Shown: positions 43,248 through 50,860 of the stretch, piece after piece
Layout of the letters: the number at the start of each line of letters is the position of its first letter
How positions within the stretch are numbered: the stretch's first letter is position 1
Source: Paraburkholderia dioscoreae
GTDB lineage: Bacteria > Pseudomonadota > Gammaproteobacteria > Burkholderiales > Burkholderiaceae
DNA length: 64,000 nucleotides
Assembly (NCBI RefSeq): GCF_902459535.1
Contig: NZ_LR699554.1
Location: 1,922,001 to 1,986,000, forward strand
Direction: 5' to 3'
Notes under the pieces: generated by a model
What the model was told of the DNA's origin: nothing
The model's database searches: none
Seen by the model: only the letters and a program-made list of their open reading frames with translations
Translations under genes and position numbers: made by a program

Positions 43248-44264
43248 ATGAACCTGCAACGATTCCCTCGCTACCCTCTGACTTTCGGGCCGACGCCGAT
43301 TCAACCGCTGACCCGTTTGAGCAGGCACCTCGGCGGCAAAGTGCATCTGTATGCGAAACGCGAGGACTGCAATAGCGGCCTCGCGTTCGGTGGCAACAAG
43401 ACACGCAAGCTCGAATATCTGATCCCCGAAGCGCTCGCGCAAGGTTGCGACACGCTCGTGTCGATCGGCGGCATTCAGTCGAACCAGACGCGCCAGGTGG
43501 CGGCCGTGGCGGCCCACCTGGGCATGAAGTGCGTGCTGGTGCAGGAAAACTGGGTCAACTATTCGGATGCGGTCTACGACCGGGTGGGCAACATACAGAT
43601 GTCGCGCATTCTCGGCGCCGACGTGCGCCTCGTATCCGACGGCTTCGACATCGGTTTTCGCAAGAGCTGGGAAGATGCACTGGAAAGCGTGCGAGCCGCC
43701 GGCGGCAAACCGTACGCGATCCCCGCCGGCTGCTCGGACCATCCGCTCGGCGGCCTCGGCTTCGCCGGGTTCGCGCAGGAGGTGCGCGCGCAGGAAGCCG
43801 AATTGGGCTTCAGGTTCGACTACGTCGTGGTGTGTTCGGTGACCGGCAGCACGCAGGCCGGCATGGTGGTGGGTTTCGCCGCTGACGGCCGTGCCGATCG
43901 CGTGATCGGCATCGACGCTTCAGCGAAGCCGGAGCAGACGCGCGAGCAGATCACCCGAATCGCGAAGCACACGGCGGAAAAAGTCGGCCTGGGACGCGAT
44001 ATCACGAGCCGTGACGTCGTACTCGACGAGCGCTTCGCAGGTCCGGAATACGGTTTGCCGAATGAAGGCACGCTGGAGGCGATCCGCTTGTGCGCGCGCA
44101 TGGAGGGCATGCTGACCGATCCGGTCTACGAAGGCAAATCCATGCACGGCATGCTCGACATGGTGCGCAATGGCGAATTCCCGGAAGGCTCGCGCGTGCT
44201 GTATGCGCACCTCGGCGGCGTGCCTGCGTTGAACGGCTACAGCTTTATTTTCCGCAACGGCTAA
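43248..44264 (+). CDS. acdS: 1-aminocyclopropane-1-carboxylate (ACC) deaminase
   Basis: This 338-residue PLP enzyme starts MNLQRFPRYPLTFGPTPIQ. PLP Lys51 is in GGNKTRKLEYL. The residues that distinguish true ACC deaminase from D-cysteine desulfhydrase are present: Tyr294-Glu295 in VYEGKSMHG and Leu322 in YAHLGGVPA. It splits ACC, the ethylene precursor made by plants, into 2-oxobutanoate and ammonia, lowering plant stress ethylene; it acts in the cytoplasm. It is regulated in all likelihood by the divergent acdR. The gene is monocistronic, followed by a LysR gene on the other strand. Confidence 0.97.
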   Translation: MNLQRFPRYPLTFGPTPIQPLTRLSRHLGGKVHLYAKREDCNSGLAFGGNKTRKLEYLIPEALAQGCDTLVSIGGIQSNQTRQVAAVAAHLGMKCVLVQENWVNYSDAVYDRVGNIQMSRILGADVRLVSDGFDIGFRKSWEDALESVRAAGGKPYAIPAGCSDHPLGGLGFAGFAQEVRAQEAELGFRFDYVVVCSVTGSTQAGMVVGFAADGRADRVIGIDASAKPEQTREQITRIAKHTAEKVGLGRDITSRDVVLDERFAGPEYGLPNEGTLEAIRLCARMEGMLTDPVYEGKSMHGMLDMVRNGEFPEGSRVLYAHLGGVPALNGYSFIFRNG

Positions 44265-44380
44265 TGGCCGCACAGGCGGCCGGCAATGCCAGGCAGCAGC
44301 CGGCGCCCGTCAGGCCAACCGCCGCTTCAACGGTGGCATCGCCGCCTGGTTGAAAAACTCTCGCGCAGCAAACCCAGGCT

Positions 44381-45283
44381 TCACGCCTTCATGCGCTTCC
44401 TCAAGTGCTCCCTCAGGAACTCCACGAGTGCCCGGATCGTGAGGGAGCTTTGCCTGTGCTGCGGATAAACGGCGTAAACACCCGTCGCCGTGGGGAGAAA
44501 ATCTTCGAGCACCGGCACGAGTTGGCCGCTCCTGAGTGCGTCCGCCACGATAAAATCAGGAAGCCGAACAATCCCCAAACCCGCAATGGCGGCATCGCGC
44601 ACCAGCTCTCCATTGTTGGCGCGCAGCGGGCCGTGTACCTCGACCCCTTTCGTCACGCCGTCGACGACGAACTCCCAGCTCACGGCCCCGCCATGTCCAT
44701 ACAACAGGCAGGAATGGCGTTCCAGATCGGCGGGTACAGCAGGCGTACCACGGCGCCGCACGTAGCCGGGACTGCAGCATGCCACCACCCGGATATCCAC
44801 GAGCTTCTGCGCAATCAGCGTGGAATCGGGCAAGGCGCCGATCCGGATTGCCATGTCGAAGCCCTCGCCCACCACGTCGACGGTGCGATCGCTCAAATCC
44901 ATCTCGAAGCGCACGTCGCCGTGTTCGCGCAGGAACATCGCCACGAGCGGCGACAGGTGCGCCATCCCGAACGACATCGGCGCGCTCACGCGTAACAGTC
45001 CGCGTAGCCCGGCACGCCGCAGCGACATGGCCTGCTCGGCGTCTTCGACCTCGCCGAGAATGCGTTTGGCGCGCTCGTAAAACTCCTGCCCGAGGTCCGT
45101 CACTGCCAGCTTGCGCGTGTTGCGAATCAGCAATTGCACGCCGAGTGTTTCTTCCAGCGCCATGACCCGCCGGCTGACGAACTGTTTCGACAGCGACAGC
45201 CGGTTGGCCGCCGCCGTGAAGTTATGAGCGTCCACCGTGGCGACGAAGATCCGCATGTCGTCGAGCTGCATTCTATTGTCCAC
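44381..45283 (-). CDS. LysR family transcriptional regulator (divergent to pirin gene)
   Basis: This 300-residue LysR protein has an N-terminal helix-turn-helix (DDMRIFVATVDAHNFTAAANRLSLSKQFVSRRVMALEE) and an effector domain from about residue 92. The start is GTG 45283, with an in-frame ATG four codons later as an alternative. It is divergent from the pirin gene across about 118 bases, so it probably controls pirin and the DoxX gene. In related bacteria LysR-pirin-DoxX sets respond to redox or electrophile stress, but no ligand can be read here. Confidence 0.92.
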   Translation of the reverse strand: MDNRMQLDDMRIFVATVDAHNFTAAANRLSLSKQFVSRRVMALEETLGVQLLIRNTRKLAVTDLGQEFYERAKRILGEVEDAEQAMSLRRAGLRGLLRVSAPMSFGMAHLSPLVAMFLREHGDVRFEMDLSDRTVDVVGEGFDMAIRIGALPDSTLIAQKLVDIRVVACCSPGYVRRRGTPAVPADLERHSCLLYGHGGAVSWEFVVDGVTKGVEVHGPLRANNGELVRDAAIAGLGIVRLPDFIVADALRSGQLVPVLEDFLPTATGVYAVYPQHRQSSLTIRALVEFLREHLRKRMKA

Positions 45284-45401
45284 TCTTTGGTGACAGTGTT
45301 TCCGTTTTAACGACGATTATAGCCATATTAATTGACCTACACTTCGTTTCATGGGTCGCGGACAGACATCTGCTCGGATCGCACAACTCAAGGAGAAGAA
45401 G

Positions 45402-46127
45402 ATGCTTGAAATCAGACATGCCAATCAACGCGGCCGCGCGGAGCACGGCTGGCTCAGCTCGCGTCACACGTTTTCCTTCGCGAACTATCACGATCCGAAA
45501 CAGAACGGCTTCTCCGATCTGCTCGTCATCAACGACGACCGCGTCGCACCGGCCCAAGGTTTCGGCAAGCACCCGCACCGCGACATGGAAATCTTTTCGT
45601 ACGTGCTGGAAGGTGCGCTGGAACACAAGGACACCATGGGCACCGGCTCGGTGATCGTGCCAGGCGACATCCAGTTGATGAGCGCGGGAACCGGCGTTGC
45701 ACACAGCGAATACAACCATTCGAAGAGCGAGCCCGTGCACTTTCTGCAAATCTGGATCGCGCCGGGCAAAAAGGCTACGGCGCCGCGTTATCAGCAGCGC
45801 CACTTCGGCTCGGACCAGAAACGCGGTGTGTTGCGCCTCGTGCTCTCGCCCGATGGCGCGAACGACTCGCTGGTGCTGCAGCAGGACGCGCGGGTCTATG
45901 CCGGTCTCTTCGACAGTGACGAAACAGCGCGGCTCGAACTGGCCGGCAATCGCTATGCTTATGTGCACGTGGCGCGCGGCAGCGTGATCGTGAACGGCGT
46001 CGAGTTCAACGAAGGCGACGGAGCGCGGGTGCGCGGCGAGGAAGCGCTAACCTTCACGCAAGGCCGTGACGCGGAAGTGTTGGTGTTCGACCTGCGCGCC
46101 ATCGAGATGTCGGATCTGTGGGCCTGA
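45402..46127 (+). CDS. pirin family protein (cupin)
   Basis: This 241-residue bicupin has the pirin N-terminal metal site in FGKHPHRDMEIFSYVLEG and EYNHSKSEPVHFLQIWI, a second weaker cupin half, and the RHTFSFANYHDPK block. Pirins bind iron; some bacterial members have quercetin dioxygenase activity and others modulate metabolic enzymes. ATG 45402 follows AAGGAGAAGAAG. It is the first gene after the divergent LysR gene, with DoxX downstream after 135 bases. Confidence 0.93.
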   Translation: MLEIRHANQRGRAEHGWLSSRHTFSFANYHDPKQNGFSDLLVINDDRVAPAQGFGKHPHRDMEIFSYVLEGALEHKDTMGTGSVIVPGDIQLMSAGTGVAHSEYNHSKSEPVHFLQIWIAPGKKATAPRYQQRHFGSDQKRGVLRLVLSPDGANDSLVLQQDARVYAGLFDSDETARLELAGNRYAYVHVARGSVIVNGVEFNEGDGARVRGEEALTFTQGRDAEVLVFDLRAIEMSDLWA

Positions 46128-46262
46128 GCGGCTCAAGTGAGTTGAGTGTTTCACGTGACGTGAGCGGCCTGACGGTCTGAAGACCCGAGGGTGCAGAACC
46201 TGGGCGGGACTCGCCGGAAAACTCCGGCGAGCCTCACTCATCCTATCCTGTGAGAGAAAATC

Positions 46263-46676
46263 ATGCGCTATACGCTATTGGACAATCAGAAAGACGCGGT
46301 CATTCTCGTCGCCCGCATTCTGTTGATGGTGCTGTTCATCATGTTCGGCTGGTCGAAGCTCACCGACTTTTCCGGCACTGTGGCTTATATGACTTCGAGC
46401 GGCGCGCCGGTGCCCGGGTTGTCGGCGGTGATCGCCGTAGTGATGGAGTTCGTGGTGGGCATTGCGCTGCTGGTCGGTTTCTTCACGCGGCCACTTGCAT
46501 TGCTGCTCGCGGTCTACACGCTCGGCACCGCAATCATCGGCCACCATTACTGGAACATGACCGGTGCAATGCAGTACAACAATATGATTCACTTCTACAA
46601 GAACATCAGCATCATTGGCGGACTGCTGCTGTTGTGCGTGACCGGCGCCGGAAAGTATTCCATCGACCGGCGTTGA
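46263..46676 (+). CDS. DoxX family membrane protein
   Basis: This 137-residue protein has four hydrophobic helices (about 15-33, 60-80, 82-102, 115-131) and the DoxX pattern: ARILLMVLFIMFGWSKLTDF, a Gly-Phe-Phe-x-Arg turn (VGFFTRPLALLLAV), and an N-rich loop. DoxX proteins are small quinone- or thiosulfate-linked redox membrane proteins, and some protect against disulfide stress. It ends 33 bases before a strong terminator, closing the pirin-DoxX unit. Confidence 0.9.
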   Translation: MRYTLLDNQKDAVILVARILLMVLFIMFGWSKLTDFSGTVAYMTSSGAPVPGLSAVIAVVMEFVVGIALLVGFFTRPLALLLAVYTLGTAIIGHHYWNMTGAMQYNNMIHFYKNISIIGGLLLLCVTGAGKYSIDRR

Positions 46677-46708
46677 TACTGCCCTGGTATGGCACGTTGC
46701 AAAGAGAG

Positions 46709-46736
46709 CCGCCCGGTCGACGCCGGGCGGTTTTTT
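46709..46736 (+). terminator. strong Rho-independent terminator after the DoxX gene
   Basis: CCGCCCGG (46709-46716) and CCGGGCGG (46723-46730) form an 8-bp GC stem with a six-base loop, directly followed by T6. It lies 33 bases past the DoxX stop. Confidence 0.95.
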
Positions 46737-46757
46737 GCCTGCTCTGAACCGTTCGTA

Positions 46758-47912
46758 CTAGCCCACAAACTGCGCAAGCACGCGCTCGCGAATGGCCGGG
46801 CGGATATTCGATTGTGCCATGTTGCCTCGATAGTGCTTGACCACGCGTGGATTCATCACGCGAAACCACAGCGGCGGCACGTAGGCGAGCATGATCATCG
46901 TGGCGTAACCCGACGGCAATTGCGGCGCACCGTCGAAATGACGCAGCGCCTGATACGAACGGGTCGGATTCGCGTGATGATCCGCGTGACGCTGCAACTG
47001 ATACAGAAAAAGATTAGTCACGATGCGGTTGCTGTTCCACGAGTGCTGCGGCTGGCAACGCTCATAACGGCCGCTCGCGAGTTGCTTGCGGCCGAGCCCG
47101 TAGTGCTCCAGATAGTTGACCACTTCGAGCAGCGACGCACCGTATACTGCCTGAATCAGCAGGAACGGAATCACTGCTTTGCCGAATAGCGCGATCATCG
47201 CGCCCCACAGCACCACCGTCATTGCCCACGAATGCAGAATCTCGTTGCGCCACGTCCACGGCGACTTGCCGAGGCGCGCGAGGCGATGTTTTTCGAGCCG
47301 CCACGCCGACGCGATGCTGCCCAGAACCGTGCGCGGCAGAAAGGCCCAGAACGATTCGCCGTAGCGCGCGCTGGCCGGGTCGGGCGGCGTCGCCACGCGC
47401 ACATGGTGCCCGCGATTGTGTTCGACGAAGAAGTGACCATAAGCGACCGGCGCCAGTGTGATTCTGGCGAGCCATCGCTCGAAGCGATCGGTCTTGTGGC
47501 CGAGTTCGTGTGCCGTGTTGATCGATACGCCGGTCGCCGCACCGAGCGAGAGCGCAAAGCCCAGGTAGTCATACCACGCGAGCGCATGCGTGCCCACGAT
47601 CCATAACGCGCCGAAAAACGACACGTACTCGATGAACGTGGCGAGATAAACGACGCGGCGGTAATAGCGCTCTTTTTCGAGTGCCGGGACGATGTCTTCC
47701 GGCGGATTGCCAGGGTCGTCGCCGATCAGATAATCGAGCACCGGAATGATGCCGAACACGAAAATCGGCCCGAACCACCAGAAGATATGCCAGCCGGTGT
47801 GCAGCGCCAGATTCGCGGCGTGCAGCGGCAAGGTGATCGTGAGCGCGCCGAGCAGCCACCAATAACGCTTGCCGTCGACCCACCGCGCGAGCGCCGCTTG
47901 CGATGTTGCCAT
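46758..47912 (-). CDS. alkB: alkane 1-monooxygenase AlkB
   Basis: This 384-residue integral membrane di-iron hydroxylase has all four histidine motifs of AlkB: HELGHK, EHNRGHHV, NYLEHYG and LQRHADHHA. Six hydrophobic segments precede or separate them. It oxidises medium-chain n-alkanes to 1-alkanols with O2 and electrons from rubredoxin; no rubredoxin or rubredoxin reductase gene is adjacent, so these must be elsewhere. Start ATG 47912 has AAGGAGGGAGA upstream. The unusually long upstream spacer (515 bases) probably holds its promoter. Confidence 0.94.
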   Translation of the reverse strand: MATSQAALARWVDGKRYWWLLGALTITLPLHAANLALHTGWHIFWWFGPIFVFGIIPVLDYLIGDDPGNPPEDIVPALEKERYYRRVVYLATFIEYVSFFGALWIVGTHALAWYDYLGFALSLGAATGVSINTAHELGHKTDRFERWLARITLAPVAYGHFFVEHNRGHHVRVATPPDPASARYGESFWAFLPRTVLGSIASAWRLEKHRLARLGKSPWTWRNEILHSWAMTVVLWGAMIALFGKAVIPFLLIQAVYGASLLEVVNYLEHYGLGRKQLASGRYERCQPQHSWNSNRIVTNLFLYQLQRHADHHANPTRSYQALRHFDGAPQLPSGYATMIMLAYVPPLWFRVMNPRVVKHYRGNMAQSNIRPAIRERVLAQFVG

Positions 47913-48181
47913 TGTCTCCCTCCTTGTTTTATGTACCCGGTGTCCGTGTGCGGCGGCAGGGCGCGCACGCAGGTCGGCGGGATTTCTGCCGACTCCCAGA
48001 TTTATATGGCCTGGCGAGCGGGATAGCCAAGGAATTGGCCTAGGTGCGGGGCTCCAAACAGAAGGGTTGTTGAAGAGGCGTGCGGAGTGGGAGACGAGCG
48101 GGCGAATGAAACGGGTGTTGGAAAAGGCGCGCCGGACCCGCCTCATCTGCGCGTTCCCGCGGTCGGGACGTACGGTCGCTT

Positions 48182-48208
48182 GCTTCTAGCGCTTCCAGCG
48201 CTTCTAAT
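48182..48208. repeat. 9-bp tandem repeat, three units
   Basis: GCTTCTAGC, GCTTCCAGC and GCTTCTAAT lie head to tail about 270-295 bases upstream of alkB, outside any gene. Each of the full units is a near palindrome around its centre. Confidence 0.7.
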
Positions 48209-48382
48209 TCATACAATCACGCATCAAGACTACGTACGAGCGGGTGCGAAAAACGTAGCGCTGCCCGTAAGATCGGGTTCCACCCGGAGTGGAAACTGTG
48301 CGAAGGCACACGGAGAACCCCGCATACGACGGTTGCCGGAAGGCGGCCATCGGTTTTTGTAGTGGCGCCAAGGCAAGCAAAA

Positions 48383-48404
48383 ACGGCGGCCCAAAGGCCG
48401 CCGT
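48383..48404 (-). terminator. terminator after ahpF
   Basis: ACGGCGGCC and GGCCGCCGT form a perfect 9-bp stem with a CAAA loop. On the minus strand the stem is followed by a run of five T residues, 24 bases or so past the ahpF stop: a standard intrinsic terminator. Confidence 0.9.
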
Positions 48405-48427
48405 CCACTTTTCCCACCACCACTAAA

Positions 48428-50020
48428 TCAAACCGCTACTTCAGCCTCGGTTTCACTGACCACTTCCACTTCTTCGCTATTACGGATCAGGTAATCGAAT
48501 GCCGAGAGCGATGCCTTTGCGCCCTCTCCCACGGCGATCACGATCTGCTTGAACGGAACCGTAGTCACGTCGCCGGCGGCGAATACACCCGGCACCGAAG
48601 TCGCACCGCGCGCATCGACGACGATCTCGCCGTGCTTCGACAACTCGACCGTGCCCTTGAGCCACTCGGTGTTCGGCACGAGACCGATCTGCACGAATAC
48701 GCCTTCCAGTTCGACCTGCTTCACTTCGCCCGAGCGCAGATCCTTGTAGACCAGACCGTTGACCTTCTTGCCGTCGCCGGTGATTTCCGTGGTCTGCGCC
48801 TGCGTGACGATCGTCACGTTAGCCAGGCTGCGCAGCTTGCGTTGCAGCACTTCGTCGGCACGCAACGTAGCGCCGAACTCGAACAGCGTCACTTCACGCA
48901 CGATACCCGCGAGGTCGATGGCCGCTTCAACGCCCGAATTGCCGCCGCCAATCACCGCAACGCGTTTGCCTTTGAACAGCGGACCATCGCAGTGCGGGCA
49001 ATACGCCACGCCGTGATTGCGATACTCTCGCTCGCCCGGCACATTGATTTCGCGCCAGCGCGCGCCCGTTGCCAGAATGATCGTCTTCGCCTTCAGCACG
49101 GCGCCGTTCGCGAGACGAATTTCGTTGATGCGGCCCGGAATCAGCGCTTCGGCGCGCTGCACGTCCATGACGTCGACTTCGTAGCTCTTCACGTGCTGTT
49201 CGAGCGCCGCGGCGAACTTCGGCCCTTCGGTTTCCGTCACGGAGACGAAGTTCTCGATGGCCAGCGTATCGAGCACCTGACCGCCAAAGCGCTCCGCCAC
49301 CACGCCCGTCGCGATACCCTTGCGCGCCGAGTAAATCGCCGCAGCCGCCCCCGCGGGACCGCCGCCGACGATCAGCGTATCGAACACCGGCTTCTTTTCC
49401 AGTTCCTTCGCGGCACGCGCACCGGCGTTCGTATCGAGCTTCGCGAGAATTTCCTTCACGCCGCTGCGGCCCTGGCCGAACACTTCGCCGTTCAGGAACA
49501 TGGTCGGTACCGCCATGATCTGGCGCGCTTCGACTTCATTCTGGAACAGGGCGCCGTCGATCGCCACGTGGCGGATGCGCGGGTTGATCAGCGCCATCAC
49601 GTTCAGTGCCTGGACGACTTCCGGGCAGTTCTGGCATGACAGCGAAAAATACGTTTCGAATTGATAGTCGCCGTCGAGATTGCGGATCTGTTCGATCACG
49701 GCGTCTTCGAGTTTGACCGGATGGCCGCCGACCTGCAACAGCGCGAGGACGAGCGACGTGAATTCATGACCCATGGGAATGCCGGCGAAACGGATGCCCG
49801 TTTCCTTGCCCGGCTCGCCGATCGAAAACGACGGCTTGCGCTCGGCGTCGCCACGACGCTCGATCACGGTGACGCGGTCCGACAACGTCGCGATATCGTT
49901 CAGCAATGCCAGCAGCTCTTGCGATTTTGCGCTGTCGTCCACCGACGCGACGATCTCAATAGGCCTGCTAACCTTTTCGAGGTACGTTTTCAACTGAGTC
50001 TTGAGATTGGCATCAAGCAT
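48428..50020 (-). CDS. ahpF: alkyl hydroperoxide reductase subunit F
   Basis: This 530-residue flavoprotein disulfide reductase has an N-terminal tandem thioredoxin-fold domain with redox pair SCQNCPEV, an FAD motif LIVGGGPAGAAAAIYSARKG, the thioredoxin-reductase CxxC in VAYCPHCDGPLFKG, and an NADH motif VAVIGGGNSGVEAAIDLAG. It passes electrons from NADH to AhpC. ATG 50020 gives MLDANLKTQLKTYLE, the normal AhpF start; the frame upstream is not protein-like. It lies 152 bases after ahpC on the same strand, and is closed by an intrinsic terminator. Confidence 0.97.
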   Translation of the reverse strand: MLDANLKTQLKTYLEKVSRPIEIVASVDDSAKSQELLALLNDIATLSDRVTVIERRGDAERKPSFSIGEPGKETGIRFAGIPMGHEFTSLVLALLQVGGHPVKLEDAVIEQIRNLDGDYQFETYFSLSCQNCPEVVQALNVMALINPRIRHVAIDGALFQNEVEARQIMAVPTMFLNGEVFGQGRSGVKEILAKLDTNAGARAAKELEKKPVFDTLIVGGGPAGAAAAIYSARKGIATGVVAERFGGQVLDTLAIENFVSVTETEGPKFAAALEQHVKSYEVDVMDVQRAEALIPGRINEIRLANGAVLKAKTIILATGARWREINVPGEREYRNHGVAYCPHCDGPLFKGKRVAVIGGGNSGVEAAIDLAGIVREVTLFEFGATLRADEVLQRKLRSLANVTIVTQAQTTEITGDGKKVNGLVYKDLRSGEVKQVELEGVFVQIGLVPNTEWLKGTVELSKHGEIVVDARGATSVPGVFAAGDVTTVPFKQIVIAVGEGAKASLSAFDYLIRNSEEVEVVSETEAEVAV

Positions 50021-50172
50021 GGCTATTCGATTCCGTGACGATGGGTGTTGGGTTCCCGGCGCCGCACGCGTCCGGATAGAACTGGTGCGGTCCGGGGACG
50101 TGCGAACCACTGTAAGAAGCGGCCCGCACGGTGATGCGCCGCGAGGCGCCTACTGCGTCAGGTCGTGAGACC

Positions 50173-50736
50173 TTAGATCTTGCCGATCAGGTCCAGCGAC
50201 GGGGTCAGCGTTTCAGCGCCCGGCGTCCACTTGGCGGGGCACACTTCACCCGGGTGAGCCGCGATGTATTGCGCCGCCTGCACCTTGCGCAGCAGTTCGC
50301 CCGCGTCACGGCCGATGCCGTTGTCGTGAATTTCGGCCACTTTGATCTCGCCTTCCGGGTTGATCACGAACGTGCCGCGCAGCGCCAGGCCTTCTTCTTC
50401 GATCAGCACGTCGAAGTTGCGCGAGATGGCGAGCGTCGGGTCGGCGACCATCGGGTACTTGATCTTCTGGATCGTGTCCGACGTGTCGTGCCATGCCTTG
50501 TGGGTGAAGTGCGTATCCGTCGAGACGCTGTAGATTTCAACGCCGAGCTTCTGGAATTCGGCGTAGCGATCGGCCAGGTCACCCAGTTCGGTCGGGCAGA
50601 CAAACGTGAAGTCAGCCGGATAGAAAACGAAAACCGACCACTTGCCCTTCAGGCTTTCTTCAGTGACGGTCACGAATTCGCCGTTGTGATAAGCCTGTGC
50701 TTTGAACGGTTTGACTTGACTATTGATGATCGGCAT
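50173..50736 (-). CDS. ahpC: alkyl hydroperoxide reductase subunit C (peroxiredoxin)
   Basis: This 187-residue typical 2-Cys peroxiredoxin has the peroxidatic Cys47 in DFTFVCPTEL and the resolving Cys166 in GEVCPAKW. It reduces H2O2 and organic peroxides and is re-reduced by AhpF, encoded next. The ribosome site AGAGGA lies just before ATG 50736. An OxyR-type motif lies about 90-105 bases upstream, consistent with peroxide induction. Confidence 0.98.
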   Translation of the reverse strand: MPIINSQVKPFKAQAYHNGEFVTVTEESLKGKWSVFVFYPADFTFVCPTELGDLADRYAEFQKLGVEIYSVSTDTHFTHKAWHDTSDTIQKIKYPMVADPTLAISRNFDVLIEEEGLALRGTFVINPEGEIKVAEIHDNGIGRDAGELLRKVQAAQYIAAHPGEVCPAKWTPGAETLTPSLDLIGKI

Positions 50737-50825
50737 TTGCTGAGTCCTCTTTCGGAGTGGTTGGAAGTGGAGTCAGTATGTCAGACGACGCTTAATAGGT
50801 AAAGCGGATTGTATTAATCATAGCG

Positions 50826-50840
50826 ATAGTCTGACGCTAT
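50826..50840 (-). promoter_or_regulatory. OxyR-like operator element upstream of ahpC
   Basis: ATAG-N7-CTAT matches the OxyR half-element exactly and lies about 90 bases upstream of the ahpC start, within the 124-base spacer. An overlapping ATAGCG...CGCTAT inverted repeat (50820-50840) surrounds it. A second element at the usual 22-base phase is only weakly recognisable, so the site is a candidate, not proof. oxyR itself is not in the window. Confidence 0.55.
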
Positions 50841-50860
50841 CCGAAGATTCCCGATCGCGG

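Larger units (their letters stand above)
47913..48427. other. 515-base spacer between ahpF end and alkB start
   Basis: No convincing gene is present. From the right it holds the ahpF terminator (48383-48404), a 9-bp triple tandem repeat (48182-48208), a TTCCAC/GTGGAA inverted repeat near 48280, and the alkB promoter region on the left. Open frames here lack ribosome sites and read as low-quality Arg/Ser-rich sequence. Confidence 0.6.

Noticed and set aside
44266..44281. GGCCGC/GCGGCC hairpin just after acdS
   Set aside because: Only a 6-bp stem with no U-tract; not enough for a terminator call.
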